The notes: generated by a model not told the origin, from the sequence alone. A DNA stretch of 64,000 nt from CAG-632 sp963626805 (GCA_963626805.1 CAVFXS010000023.1:62001-126000); one strand, 5' to 3'. Numbered from the stretch's first letter, positions 42,604 through 52,323 are shown. Numbers and translations are program-made.

Positions 42604-44139
42604 ATGGCATATCAGGTATTTGCCGCAATCAATGTAGGGTCCAATGATATATCAATGAAGATCTTTGAGATCACTACAAAGCAGGGATTTAAAGAACTGG
42701 ATTGCATCAGTTACATCCTGGAGCTGGGAAGTGACACATATCGTCTGGGATATGTAAGTAATGAGAAGGTCAATGAATTATGTGACTGCTTGATGCGATT
42801 TAAGGACAAAATGAAGGAGTATGACTGTAAGGAATATCGGGCATATGCAACCAGTGCAATTCGCGAGGCCAGTAACAGTCTGATGATCATTGAAATGATC
42901 GAGCAGCGCACCGGTTTTCAGGTAACAATCTTAAGTAATTCGGAGCATCGGTTCATGATGTTAAAGGGCTGTGCTTCTACCATGAAGGAATTTGATGAAA
43001 TCACCAGTAAAAACACAGCACTTCTGGATATGGGTGCAGGAAGCATTCAGATCTCATTGTTTGAGAAACAGTTGTTGACCGCAACCCAGAATATCAAAAT
43101 TGGCTCAGTTCGCGTGCGTGATATGATGTCCGGTATTGAGGCCAGAGTGTCCAATGGGGAGGAGATTCTGGAGGAGTTTGTTCAGAATGAATTAAGTACA
43201 TTTAATACCATGTATCTGGGTGATAAGAATATTAAGAACGTAATTGCCATCGGAGACGAAATCCAGGCATTACAGAAGATTGCACCGGAGCTGAAGTTAA
43301 AGAATCTGATGAGTAAGGATCAGATTGATTACATTTATAAAAAGATCATGGATGCTTCCCCACAGGAGATGGCATTACATTATGGGATACCGTTTGAACG
43401 GGCGACCCTGATCCGACCGGCAATCATCATCTACCGGACACTGGTAGAGACCACAAAGGCAGATGCTATTTTCCTGCATGATATCAATCTGACAGACGGT
43501 ATTGTGGCAGATTATGTAGATCAGGCAAAGAAGTATACCATCGGAAGAGCTTTTGAGGAGGACATTCTGGCTTCAGCAATGGCAATGGCGAAGCGGTATA
43601 AATGCAATAAAACACATATCTCCTATATCACCAATCTGGCACTGGCGATCTTTGATGCCACCAGAAAGCTGCATGGTATGGGACGGACACAGCGGTTACA
43701 GCTACAGATTGCATGTATCCTGCATGATTGTGGAAAGTTTATTAATATGCAGAATGTAGCAAATAACTCCTACAGTATCATCATGTCAACCGAGATGATG
43801 GGACTGTCTCATAAGGAGCGGGAGGAGGTCGCAAATGCAGTCCGTTACAATACCCTGTATCTGCCGGCTTATCCGCAGGTAAAGGATTCTCTGGGGGATG
43901 CATCCTATACAACGGTTGCGAAGCTGGCATCAATCCTGCGTGTGGCAAATGCACTGGATCGTTCACATAAGCAGAAGGTGGAGAAGTTTACGATCCAGGT
44001 GAAGGAGCGGAAGCTTGTGATCGTAGTTGATACGGTAAATAATATTACTCTGGAGGCTGCCCTGTTTAAGCAGAAGGCAGACTTCTTTGAACAGATTTTC
44101 GGAATTCGTCCGGTATTAAAGCAGAGGAGGAACGTATAA
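42604..44139 (+). CDS. Ppx/GppA-family phosphatase with HD domain
   Basis: A 511-residue protein with an actin-like Ppx/GppA exopolyphosphatase fold (about 1-305; INVGSNDISMKIFEI at the N-terminus, then ATSAIREASN and LLDMGAGSIQISLF) followed by an HD domain (about 320-500; LQLQIACILHDCGKFINMQN). Members hydrolyse polyphosphate or pppGpp. The first Asp-Gly motif of Ppx (normally DxGSNS) is here NVGSND, slightly changed. Its stop overlaps the ATG of the polyphosphate kinase gene (TAATG), so degradation and synthesis of polyphosphate are encoded together. Confidence 0.9.
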   Translation: MAYQVFAAINVGSNDISMKIFEITTKQGFKELDCISYILELGSDTYRLGYVSNEKVNELCDCLMRFKDKMKEYDCKEYRAYATSAIREASNSLMIIEMIEQRTGFQVTILSNSEHRFMMLKGCASTMKEFDEITSKNTALLDMGAGSIQISLFEKQLLTATQNIKIGSVRVRDMMSGIEARVSNGEEILEEFVQNELSTFNTMYLGDKNIKNVIAIGDEIQALQKIAPELKLKNLMSKDQIDYIYKKIMDASPQEMALHYGIPFERATLIRPAIIIYRTLVETTKADAIFLHDINLTDGIVADYVDQAKKYTIGRAFEEDILASAMAMAKRYKCNKTHISYITNLALAIFDATRKLHGMGRTQRLQLQIACILHDCGKFINMQNVANNSYSIIMSTEMMGLSHKEREEVANAVRYNTLYLPAYPQVKDSLGDASYTTVAKLASILRVANALDRSHKQKVEKFTIQVKERKLVIVVDTVNNITLEAALFKQKADFFEQIFGIRPVLKQRRNV

Positions 44140-46292
44140 TGGAAGATAAGAAATCAAATAAGGAATCAGGAAAGGAATGGAAAAAGCCATCCTATTATGT
44201 GAATCGGGAATTGTCCTGGCTGGAGTTTAACTGTAGAATTTTAGGAGAAGCAAAGGATCGCACGATTCGGCCGTTCGAGCGGATTAAGTTCCTGGGAATC
44301 ACAGCATCCAATCTGGATGAGTTCTTTATGGTGCGCGTGGCATCTCTGATCGATATGGTGCATGCGGGATATAAGAAGACAGATATTGCCGGAATGACGC
44401 CGGAGCAGCAGCTGGAGAAGATCATTCCGAAGACAAAGGAATTTATGAACAGTCAGTATATGACCTATAATCGTTCTTTACTTCCTTTGCTGGAGAAGAA
44501 CGGACTGCATGTAATCACACATCATGAGAATCTGACAGAGGCACAGAGCAGTTATGTAGATGACTTTTTTGATAAGGATGTATACCCGGTCCTGACACCG
44601 ATGGCGGTAGATGCATCCCGTCCATTTCCGTTGATCCGGAATAAGACATTGAATATCGGTGCCCTGATCCGCAAGAAGGACTCCAAGGAGGTGGAGATTG
44701 CAACCGTACAGGTGCCATCCGTGCTTCCGAGAATCGTGCACGTTCCAAGTGAGCAGGATGGTGTACAGGAGGTCATTCTTCTGGAAGAGGTGATCGAGAA
44801 GAATATTGCAAAGCTGTTCTTAAACTATGAGGTGACCTGTGCACATCCGTACCGGATCATGCGAAATGCGGATCTGACGATCGATGAGGATGATGCCGCA
44901 GATCTGTTAAAGGAGATCGAACGCCAGATCAAGCAGCGCCAGTGGGGTGAGGTAATCCGGCTGGAGGTTGAGGACAGCATTGATAAGGAATTACTGAATC
45001 AGCTGGTAAAGCAGCTGGAGGTTGAGAAGGAGAATATCTTTGCAATCAACGGACCTCTGGATCTGACATTCCTGAGCAAGCTGAGCGGACTGGACGGATT
45101 CGATCATCTGAAGAATCCGAAGTACACACCACAGCCGGTACCGGAGTTAAACAGCGAGGAGTCGATCTTTGATCAGATCCGGAAAAAGGATATATTCCTC
45201 CATCATCCGTATGAGACCTTTGATCCGGTTGTACAGTTTATCAGTCAGGCAGCGGTGGATCCGAATGTACTGGCCATCAAGCAGACACTTTACCGTGTAT
45301 CCAGTCATTCACCGATCATTGCAGCACTGGCACAGGCCGCTGAGAACGGAAAACAGGTTACGGTACTGGTAGAGTTAAAGGCCAGATTTGATGAGGAAAA
45401 TAATATTAACTGGGCAAAGATGTTAGAGAAGACCGGATGTCATGTTATCTATGGTCTGGTAGGCTTAAAGACGCATTCCAAGATTGCCCTGGTAGTCCGC
45501 CGGGAAGAGGATGGTATCAAGCGTTATGTACATCTGGGAACCGGTAACTACAATGATGTGACAGCAAGACTTTATACAGATACCGGTATTTTAACGGCAT
45601 CCGATTCCATTGGGGAGGACGCAACCGCAGTATTTAATATGCTGTCCGGATATTCTGAGCCGGCAAGCTGGAATAAGCTGGCAGTTGCACCGATCTGGCT
45701 GAAGGATACCGTACTGGATTTGATCAAGCGTGAGGCAGAGAACGCCAGAGCCGGAAAGCAGGCACATATCATTGCAAAGATGAACTCTCTGTGTGATCCG
45801 AAGGTTATGGCAGCCTTATATGAAGCATCTGCAGCCGGAGTCAAGATTGAGCTGATCGTCCGTGGTATCTGCTGTCTGCGGGCCGGTGTGCCGGGACTGA
45901 GTGAGAATATCACAGTGCGGTCGATCGTTGGTAATTTCCTGGAGCATGCCCGGATTCTTTATTGCTACAATGATGGATTTGAAGATATTTATATGGGAAG
46001 TGCAGACTGGATGCCGCGAAATCTGGATAAACGTGTGGAGATCATGTTCCCGGTAGAGGATCCGCAGGCAAAGAAGCAGGCCAAGCACATTCTGGATGTC
46101 CAGCTGGCTGACACCCTGAAGGCTTATATCCTGCAGCCGGACGGAACCTACGTAAAGCAGGATCTGCGTGGAAAGGATAAGATCTGTGCACAGGACGTAT
46201 TCTGTGAAGAGGCAATCGCAGCAGCGAAGAAGGAAGAAAAGTTCGGAGAGGAAAAACGTACATTTGAACCGATTACAGCGGATATGAAGTAG
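44139..46292 (+). CDS. ppk: Polyphosphate kinase 1
   Basis: A 717-residue cytosolic or membrane-associated enzyme that makes polyphosphate from ATP. Full-length PPK1 with the N-terminal NRELSWLEFNCRIL, the ITASNLDEFFMVRVASL segment, the core (PYETFDPVVQFISQAA) and the phosphorylated catalytic His in RYVHLGTGNYND (about residue 464). A second conserved His is in EHARILYCYNDG. Immediately downstream, four bases on, a two-component system begins, and the three genes may be controlled together under phosphate or stress. Confidence 0.97.
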   Translation: MEDKKSNKESGKEWKKPSYYVNRELSWLEFNCRILGEAKDRTIRPFERIKFLGITASNLDEFFMVRVASLIDMVHAGYKKTDIAGMTPEQQLEKIIPKTKEFMNSQYMTYNRSLLPLLEKNGLHVITHHENLTEAQSSYVDDFFDKDVYPVLTPMAVDASRPFPLIRNKTLNIGALIRKKDSKEVEIATVQVPSVLPRIVHVPSEQDGVQEVILLEEVIEKNIAKLFLNYEVTCAHPYRIMRNADLTIDEDDAADLLKEIERQIKQRQWGEVIRLEVEDSIDKELLNQLVKQLEVEKENIFAINGPLDLTFLSKLSGLDGFDHLKNPKYTPQPVPELNSEESIFDQIRKKDIFLHHPYETFDPVVQFISQAAVDPNVLAIKQTLYRVSSHSPIIAALAQAAENGKQVTVLVELKARFDEENNINWAKMLEKTGCHVIYGLVGLKTHSKIALVVRREEDGIKRYVHLGTGNYNDVTARLYTDTGILTASDSIGEDATAVFNMLSGYSEPASWNKLAVAPIWLKDTVLDLIKREAENARAGKQAHIIAKMNSLCDPKVMAALYEASAAGVKIELIVRGICCLRAGVPGLSENITVRSIVGNFLEHARILYCYNDGFEDIYMGSADWMPRNLDKRVEIMFPVEDPQAKKQAKHILDVQLADTLKAYILQPDGTYVKQDLRGKDKICAQDVFCEEAIAAAKKEEKFGEEKRTFEPITADMK

Positions 46293-46296
46293 GATT

Positions 46297-46956
46297 ATGA
46301 TTCGAATATTAGTAGTAGATGATGAGAAACCAATTGCAAATTATATTAAGCTGACATTGAAGCAGGCAGGTTACTGGGTAGACTGTGCCTTTGATGGCAT
46401 GACGGCACTGGAGAAGGCAGAGCAGGTAAATTATGATCTGATTCTGCTGGATGTGATGCTTCCGGAAATTGATGGATTTTCACTGATGGAATATCTGGCA
46501 CCGAAAGAGGTGCCGGTGATATTCCTGACGGCAAAGGGCGGTGTGAAGGATCGTGTCAAGGGGCTTCGGCTGGGAGCCGAGGATTATATTGTGAAGCCGT
46601 TTGATGTCATGGAGCTGCAGGCAAGAGTCGAGGTTGTTCTGCGCCGTTATAAGAAGACGGAGGAAATCCTGCGTGTTCAGGATATTGAGGTGGATACCCG
46701 TTCCATGCAGGTGACGAAGGCTGGAACCGAGATAGCACTGACCAGAAAGGAATATGAGCTGCTGTTACTGTTTATGCGAAATCCCAATACCGCATTATAC
46801 CGGGAAACAATCTATGAACGTGTATGGGGCGGTGAGCTGGAATACGGAAGCAAAACGGTTGACCTGCATGTACAGCGGCTGCGGAAAAAGCTGGGACTGG
46901 AGGGAGAACTCCAAGCAGTGAACAAGGTAGGCTATCGCTTTGAGGTAAAGGAATGA
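46297..46956 (+). CDS. OmpR-family response regulator
   Basis: A 219-residue regulator with receiver residues Asp8-Asp9, phospho-acceptor Asp52 in LLDVMLPEIDG, the switch Thr in IFLTAKGG and Lys in IVKPFD. A C-terminal winged helix follows (about 128-219; ALTRKEYELLLLFMRN, VGYRFEV). It starts four bases after ppk and overlaps the kinase gene by four bases. The target is unknown; no strong operator repeat is seen in the short upstream gap. Confidence 0.95.
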   Translation: MIRILVVDDEKPIANYIKLTLKQAGYWVDCAFDGMTALEKAEQVNYDLILLDVMLPEIDGFSLMEYLAPKEVPVIFLTAKGGVKDRVKGLRLGAEDYIVKPFDVMELQARVEVVLRRYKKTEEILRVQDIEVDTRSMQVTKAGTEIALTRKEYELLLLFMRNPNTALYRETIYERVWGGELEYGSKTVDLHVQRLRKKLGLEGELQAVNKVGYRFEVKE

Positions 46957-48374
46957 GATTTCGATATAAGATCACATTATGCATCAGCTGCCTGCTGGCA
47001 GTTTTTTATGGAATCGGAGGTACGGTGTTGATTTCCGGTTCCTTTCGTTCTGCCCTGGAACAGGAGAAGACGAATGCCAAGCAGTCCTATCAGACCATTC
47101 TGAATACCCTTCAGCTGGTGAATGGTATAGACAGCTGGAATGATGAGAAGGTGATCTCCGATATTCTGGAACGGCTATCCAGTCAGGGAAGTGCATCCTG
47201 GGCAGCATTATGCCTGAAGGACGGAAATGAGGTCTTGTATAAAGAAGGGAATGTTCTACAGTATTCCACACGGGAACAGACCGGAGAGACCCAGAATCTT
47301 AAGAGTGGAATGGCAGAGCTGAGTGGATTTCAGGATCATGCAGGCAGACAGTATCTGCGGATTGACGGAGCACTGATCGTGGGTGATAAATGTATGACGT
47401 TGGCTGCGGCATATGATATAACTCCGATCTATACCAGCCGGGATACACAGGAGAAGGTATATAAACGGGTCTATCTGGTTATGCAGATTGCCTGTCTGAT
47501 ACTGGTGTGGCTGATCGCCTATATTCTGACAAGACCATTGTCAAAGCTATCCAATGCAACGAAACAGCTGGCCGCCGGAGATCTGTCGTATCGTGCCAAT
47601 GTGCGGACGAGGGATGAGTTCGGGATTCTGGCAAAGAATTTCAATCATATGGCAGAGCAGATCGAGACCGGTATGGAACAGATGCAGGATACCATGGAGG
47701 CGAAAGAGCAGTTTATGGGTGGATTTGCGCATGAACTGAAAACACCGATGACCTCCATTATCGGCTATGCAGATCTGATCCGGCGGCAGACCCTGTCACC
47801 GGAGGAAGAGGCAGAGGCGGCAAACTATATTTACACGGAAGGAAAGCGTCTGGAGCGGCTTTCCTTTAAAATGCTGGATATTTTCTCTATGGAAAAGACA
47901 GGCATCCAGCTGGTGGAAGGGAATCCGGGACGGATCGTTGAGGATATGGTCCGGCATATTGCACCGGTATATCAGAAGAATCATATAGAGGTAAGCTGTG
48001 AGTGCCAGCAGGGAAGCTGCCTGCTGGAGCCGGATCTGTTCCGGTCACTGCTTCTGAATCTGATGGATAACAGTCGGAAGGCAATGCCGGAGGGTGGAAG
48101 GATTCAGGTATTTCTTACCATGCTCGCAGATGGATGCTGTCTTACGGTATCGGATAACGGAAGCGGAGTATCCGAGGAGGCACTGCGACATCTGACGGAG
48201 GCCTTTTACCGGGAAGATAAGGTAAGATCCAGAAAAATGGGAGGTGCAGGCCTCGGACTGACGTTATGTGACCGAATTGTGGAATTACATCAGGGAGAAC
48301 TGCAGTTTCAGAGGGTGGAACCGCACGGATTTGAAGTGACGGCATACATACACGGAGGGAGAGAGGCAGAATGA
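46953..48374 (+). CDS. Sensor histidine kinase
   Basis: A 473-residue membrane kinase. Two transmembrane helices (about 8-28 and 172-192) bracket an extracellular sensor domain of about 145 residues. A HAMP domain follows, then the phosphorylated His260 in GFAHELKTPMTSIIG and the catalytic domain with LLNLMDNSRKAMPEGG, SDNGSG and GAGLGLTL. It pairs with the preceding regulator. The next gene, for a single-pass extracellular protein, overlaps its stop and may be an accessory sensor or a target. Confidence 0.93.
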   Translation: MRFRYKITLCISCLLAVFYGIGGTVLISGSFRSALEQEKTNAKQSYQTILNTLQLVNGIDSWNDEKVISDILERLSSQGSASWAALCLKDGNEVLYKEGNVLQYSTREQTGETQNLKSGMAELSGFQDHAGRQYLRIDGALIVGDKCMTLAAAYDITPIYTSRDTQEKVYKRVYLVMQIACLILVWLIAYILTRPLSKLSNATKQLAAGDLSYRANVRTRDEFGILAKNFNHMAEQIETGMEQMQDTMEAKEQFMGGFAHELKTPMTSIIGYADLIRRQTLSPEEEAEAANYIYTEGKRLERLSFKMLDIFSMEKTGIQLVEGNPGRIVEDMVRHIAPVYQKNHIEVSCECQQGSCLLEPDLFRSLLLNLMDNSRKAMPEGGRIQVFLTMLADGCCLTVSDNGSGVSEEALRHLTEAFYREDKVRSRKMGGAGLGLTLCDRIVELHQGELQFQRVEPHGFEVTAYIHGGREAE

Positions 48375-49162
48375 AGCGGATAAAGAAGCAGGGAAAGAAG
48401 CCTGAAAAGCGGAATATTCTGATTGTACTGGCGGCACTTGTTCTGCTGGTTGGAGGATTCTTCCTGCCGGAATGGGTATTTGGAATACAGAACCGTAAGA
48501 TCCAGACAAATGTGGAAACCTATACTATGGAGAATGGCTCCTTTCATGTGGCCAATCAGCTGATTCAGAAGGCAAATGTAATGGGGCAGGAGTATCTGAT
48601 CATGGATCTGTATAACGGAATGGAGCTGGAGCATTCCGAGACAGAGATTCAGGAGATCGGAATAGAGGCTGTACAGGTGTTTACTCCTTGGATTTTGAAT
48701 CAAAAGGGCGGAGCCGGGCCATTAAGAGGGGAATTGTCAGACTGGAGTGCAGATGCACAGCTGCTGGTTTTTTCAAAAGAAAATCTGAGCTTTGTTGTGT
48801 GGCAGGTATACATGGAAGCGGAAGGCGTCAGCTATAATATGACCATTGATGATGCGACCGGCAAAGTGCTTAATTATCTTTACTATTGTTCGCTGGATGC
48901 ATATCGTCCGCAGGAACCTCTGGATATAGAAACGGCCGCAGCCTGGATCGAGAAGCTTCCGGAAGTATTTCAGAGCTACTATGAGATGGATGGGATCGAA
49001 CTGGCAGACCAGATTACGGACCGGGAGCTGCTGTATGACAACGGCTGGGATGATGAAACAATGGGAATTGGAGTATATCAGATGAAGGATGGTGCAGACA
49101 GTGCAGAAATCTACTGTCACTTCGGTGAAAATTACGGAGAAATTACGCTGGGAACGGATTAA
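48371..49162 (+). CDS. Single-pass membrane protein linked to the two-component system
   Basis: A 263-residue protein with a basic N-terminus (KRIKKQGKKPEKR), one transmembrane helix (about 16-35) and an acidic extracellular domain of about 220 residues. I do not recognise the family. Its ATG overlaps the histidine kinase stop (ATGA), so it is translated with the two-component system. Similar proteins follow kinase genes in many clostridia and are thought to modulate sensing; that is inference. Confidence 0.75.
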   Translation: MKRIKKQGKKPEKRNILIVLAALVLLVGGFFLPEWVFGIQNRKIQTNVETYTMENGSFHVANQLIQKANVMGQEYLIMDLYNGMELEHSETEIQEIGIEAVQVFTPWILNQKGGAGPLRGELSDWSADAQLLVFSKENLSFVVWQVYMEAEGVSYNMTIDDATGKVLNYLYYCSLDAYRPQEPLDIETAAAWIEKLPEVFQSYYEMDGIELADQITDRELLYDNGWDDETMGIGVYQMKDGADSAEIYCHFGENYGEITLGTD

Positions 49163-49255
49163 GGAAAATGATGCTGTTTTGATGCCGATATGTTGCTGAT
49201 AGGATAAGCCGGTATGCTACCCTGAAATTATCAAGAAACAGGGGAGCGGAATCGG

Positions 49256-49447
49256 ATGAATCAGAGATATATAAATCAGGAATACAGAAGTCGGGAAGGT
49301 GCAGGTCAGGAACAAGTAGAACAGCGACGGCTGAGCCGGAAACAGCAGACCAGGCGTCGGAATGCAGATAAGACTTCCGGAAATTCGGAAATGAACGAAA
49401 AAGAGCTTGTCACAGGTGTTAAAACTTGTTATAATCGAACTTGCTAA
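49256..49447 (+). CDS. Doubtful small basic ORF before tRNA-Leu
   Basis: A 63-codon frame preceded by GGGGAG, with a very polar, Arg/Gln-rich translation lacking any known motif. Its 3' third is the tRNA promoter, and the stop lies one base before the tRNA. It may be a chance frame. The rest of 49163-49447 shows nothing else. Confidence 0.2.
   Translation: MNQRYINQEYRSREGAGQEQVEQRRLSRKQQTRRRNADKTSGNSEMNEKELVTGVKTCYNRTC
49407..49435 (+). promoter_or_regulatory. Promoter of tRNA-Leu
   Basis: TTGTCA (49407-49412), a 17-base spacer and a perfect TATAAT (49430-49435). Transcription should start near 49442, a few bases before the mature tRNA. Confidence 0.85.
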
Positions 49448-49528
49448 GCGGGCATGGCGGAATTGGCAGACGCGCTAGATTTAGGTTCTAGTGTCCCCGA
49501 CGTGCAGGTTCAAGTCCTGTTGCCCGCA
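49448..49528 (+). tRNA. tRNA-Leu(UAG)
   Basis: An 81-base class II tRNA. Acceptor stem GCGGGCA/TGCCCGC with discriminator A, D arm with GGCAGAC, anticodon stem CTAGA/TCTAG with anticodon TAG, a long variable arm, and T arm with GGTTCAAGTCC. The CCA end is not encoded (TGG follows). It reads CUN codons. It has its own promoter and terminator. Confidence 0.97.
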
Positions 49529-49538
49529 TGGAACGTAA

Positions 49539-49580
49539 GAGCCAAGAATGTTGAAAAATCAACGTTCTTGGCTCTTTTTT
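49539..49580 (+). terminator. Intrinsic terminator of tRNA-Leu
   Basis: GAGCCAAGAA-type left arm (49539-49553) pairs with TCAACGTTCTTGGCTC (one mismatch or wobble), followed by TTTTTT. The gap after it (49581-49737) contains the tandem GGTAGCAG words described among the findings and an extended -10 TGTTAAAAT for the LysR gene. Confidence 0.92.
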
Positions 49581-49737
49581 ATGCTAAAGATTGAAAAGGT
49601 AGCAGAAAGGTAGCAGGTAACACTCCCAAAGCAAGTTTTATCACAGTTTTAGAAACAAGAAAACAATACTTAGGCTGGTCTTCTACAGGCTGGTATGTTA
49701 AAATATAAGAAATATACGCAATGGAGTGATAGAAATT

Positions 49738-50649
49738 ATGACACTGACACAGTTAAATTATGCGATAACAGTTGCAAATGCCAAGTCCATGAATGAAGCT
49801 GCACGGGAGCTGTTTATTTCACAACCGAGTCTGTCATCAGCTATCAAGGATCTGGAGGAAGAGGTTGGCGTTGAGCTGTTTCGCCGAACCAACCGGGGGA
49901 TTTCCGTTACTCCGGAAGGAGAAGAATTTGTAGGATATGCCAGACAGGTGGTAGAACAGTATCAGCTGATGGAGAATAAATATATTAATAAAGAGCAGAT
50001 CAGGAAGAAGTTTGGTGTTTCTACCCAGCATTATACCTTTGCGGTTGATGCATTCGTGGAGATGGTGAAGCAGTTTGGTATGGATAAGTATGAGTTTGCG
50101 ATTCATGAGACCAAGACCTATGAAGTAATTGAGGATGTACGGAATTTTAAGAGCGAGATCGGTATTCTGTATCTGAATGATTTCAATTATAAGGTGTTAA
50201 CAAAGCTGTTTCATGAGTACAATCTGGAGTTTCATCCATTACTGGACTGCGGAATCTATGTCTATATGTGGAAGGGGCATCCGCTGGCTGGACGGAAGGA
50301 GATTGCACTGGAGGAGCTGGATGAATATCCGTGTCTGTCCTTTGAACAGGGAACCTATAATTCGTTTTATTTTGCGGAAGAAGTGTTGAGTACGTATGAT
50401 TATAAGCGACTGATCAAGGCAGATGACCGGGCGACATTGTTGAATCTGATGGTGGGACTGAATGGGTATACGATGTGCTCCGGTATCATTTGTGAAGAAC
50501 TGAACGGTTCGGACTATTGTGCGGTGAAGCTGAAATCCGATGAGGTTATGACGATCGGATACCTGACCAGAAAGGGTGTTGCGATCAGCAAGCTGGGTGA
50601 GAAATATCTGGAAGAGCTTGCAAAGTATAAGGATAAGGGAATGCATTAA
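49738..50649 (+). CDS. LysR-family transcriptional regulator
   Basis: A 303-residue regulator. The N-terminal winged HTH is clear (TLTQLNYAITVANAKSMNEA, ARELFISQPSLSSAIKDLEE, VELFRRTNRG), followed by a type 2 periplasmic-binding effector domain (about 90-300). The effector is unknown. The open frame begins at GTG 49726, but LysR proteins begin as this one does from ATG 49738. The next gene starts only about 60 bases downstream on the same strand, which is unusual for a divergent-type LysR pair, so its target may lie elsewhere. Confidence 0.92.
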   Translation: MTLTQLNYAITVANAKSMNEAARELFISQPSLSSAIKDLEEEVGVELFRRTNRGISVTPEGEEFVGYARQVVEQYQLMENKYINKEQIRKKFGVSTQHYTFAVDAFVEMVKQFGMDKYEFAIHETKTYEVIEDVRNFKSEIGILYLNDFNYKVLTKLFHEYNLEFHPLLDCGIYVYMWKGHPLAGRKEIALEELDEYPCLSFEQGTYNSFYFAEEVLSTYDYKRLIKADDRATLLNLMVGLNGYTMCSGIICEELNGSDYCAVKLKSDEVMTIGYLTRKGVAISKLGEKYLEELAKYKDKGMH

Positions 50650-50712
50650 TTCAGTATGGTAATAATGTCTGAAAATAACAGACAGGAATATATAAGGAGC
50701 AAACAGGGAGTT

Positions 50713-51366
50713 ATGATGACACAACGGTATGTATATGTAGTAATTTCAAAGACAGCCACAAGATTTGGCTATGTATTAAGACGGGTAGGGGGCGTCCGTT
50801 ATAATCACGCAGCGATCGCATTGGATGAAGAGCTGAGAGAGCTGTATTCGTTTGCCAGAAAGCAGTATCATGCAGCGTTGATCGGTGGACTGGTAGAGGA
50901 AACGGTGGAGCGATATACGCTCAGAAAGCAGACGGACATTCCGGTGACTGTTTTCCGGATCCCGGTATCTGCGGAACAGTATTTGCAGATCAAGCAGGGG
51001 ATCGATGGAATTAAGCAGGATCACGAGTATAAGTATAACCTGTTTTCGGTACTGACATTTCCAATCACAAATGGGTTTGCTGTTTATAAGGCATATTCCT
51101 GTATTGAGTTTGTAATGAATATGATGCAAAAGACGGATTATACTTTGACAAAGCCGCCCTATCAGTATACACCGGATGAACTGCTGGAGCTGTTTGCGGA
51201 AGATATCTGGTTTCAGGGAAATCTGCTGGATTATTGTTCTCTGCGTTCAAGCGATGATACATATTTTCAGCCAATGAATCTGGATACCTGTATCCGGAGC
51301 GGAAGCGACCTGAGAGAAATCGTGCGGCGTTCTTTATTCACCAGAGTCAAAACAAATGGAATATGA
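50713..51366 (+). CDS. YiiX/permuted NlpC-P60 papain-like protein
   Basis: A 217-residue protein resembling the permuted papain-like (YaeF/YiiX, NlpC/P60) superfamily. A catalytic-type His appears first, in VRYNHAAIALDEEL (about residue 34), and a Cys later, in KAYSCIEFVMN (about 137), the permuted order. It lacks a signal peptide, so it is predicted to be cytoplasmic; relatives are thought to cleave amide or lipid bonds. The frame extends upstream to 50656, but GGAG before the ATG pair at 50713/50716 indicates the start. Confidence 0.72.
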   Translation: MMTQRYVYVVISKTATRFGYVLRRVGGVRYNHAAIALDEELRELYSFARKQYHAALIGGLVEETVERYTLRKQTDIPVTVFRIPVSAEQYLQIKQGIDGIKQDHEYKYNLFSVLTFPITNGFAVYKAYSCIEFVMNMMQKTDYTLTKPPYQYTPDELLELFAEDIWFQGNLLDYCSLRSSDDTYFQPMNLDTCIRSGSDLREIVRRSLFTRVKTNGI

Positions 51367-51408
51367 TATAGTGATACCGTCTGAATTTAAAGCGAAAGGG
51401 ATGGACCT

Positions 51409-52167
51409 ATGTTAAATCAATTTTCGAGAACAGAATTATTACTTGGAAAAGAGAATATGAACCGTCTTTCGGAGGTCCGTGTTGCGGTCTTCGGAATTGG
51501 CGGCGTCGGTGGTTATACAGTAGAAGCACTGGTGCGCAGCGGCATTGGTGCGATTGATCTGATCGATGATGATAAGGTATGTCTGACCAACCTGAATCGT
51601 CAGATTATAGCGACACGTAAAACAGTGGGAAAATATAAGGTAGATGTGATGAAGGAGCGGATTCTGGATATTAATCCGGAGTGCAAGGTAGAGGTTCACA
51701 AATGCTTTTATCTCCCGGAGACGAAAAATCAGTTTGATTTTTCCCAGTATTCCTATATAGTTGATGCAGTTGATACGGTAACCGCGAAGATTCAGCTGGT
51801 CATGGAAGCGAAGGAGCATCAGGTTCCGGTTATCAGCAGTATGGGAGCCGGAAATAAATTAGATCCGGCTGCATTTGAGGTGGCGGATATTTATAAGACT
51901 TCCGTATGTCCGCTGGCAAAGGTAATGCGGAGAGAGTTAAGAAAACGTGGCGTGGATCATCTGAAAGTAGTGTATTCCAAAGAGGAAGCCAGACAGCCGA
52001 TTGAGGATATGGCGATCAGCTGCCGGGAGCATTGCGTCTGTCCGCCGGGAACGGCACATAAATGTACGCAGCGACGGGCAATTCCGGGATCGATCGCATT
52101 TGTGCCATCGGTAGTGGGACTGATCATCGCAGGTGAAGTGATCAAAGATTTGTCGGAAGATTTATAA
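51409..52167 (+). CDS. tcdA: tRNA threonylcarbamoyladenosine dehydratase (ThiF/E1-like)
   Basis: A 252-residue E1-like ATP-dependent enzyme that cyclises t6A37 of tRNA. The nucleotide-binding motif is FGIGGVGGYTVEALVRSG (about residues 28-45), followed by IDLIDDDKVCLTNLNRQI, and the C-terminal segment GSIAFVPSVVGLIIAGEVI is typical of TcdA/CsdL. In E. coli tcdA (csdL) is linked to the cysteine desulfurase gene csdA; here a cysteine desulfurase gene follows, so the association appears conserved. AAAGGGATGGA precedes the start. Confidence 0.92.
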   Translation: MLNQFSRTELLLGKENMNRLSEVRVAVFGIGGVGGYTVEALVRSGIGAIDLIDDDKVCLTNLNRQIIATRKTVGKYKVDVMKERILDINPECKVEVHKCFYLPETKNQFDFSQYSYIVDAVDTVTAKIQLVMEAKEHQVPVISSMGAGNKLDPAAFEVADIYKTSVCPLAKVMRRELRKRGVDHLKVVYSKEEARQPIEDMAISCREHCVCPPGTAHKCTQRRAIPGSIAFVPSVVGLIIAGEVIKDLSEDL

Positions 52168-52323
52168 AGGTGATCTGCGATTGAAAAAGATGTGAATGGA
52201 AAAGAAGCGAATGATATGCTGAAAATGGGAGAAGATAATACAAGGATCAGACATAAAGGGATCAGATAGAAAGGAATCGACAGAAGAAGATCAGACAGAG
52301 AAAGATCACAGAGGTAGAGAAGA

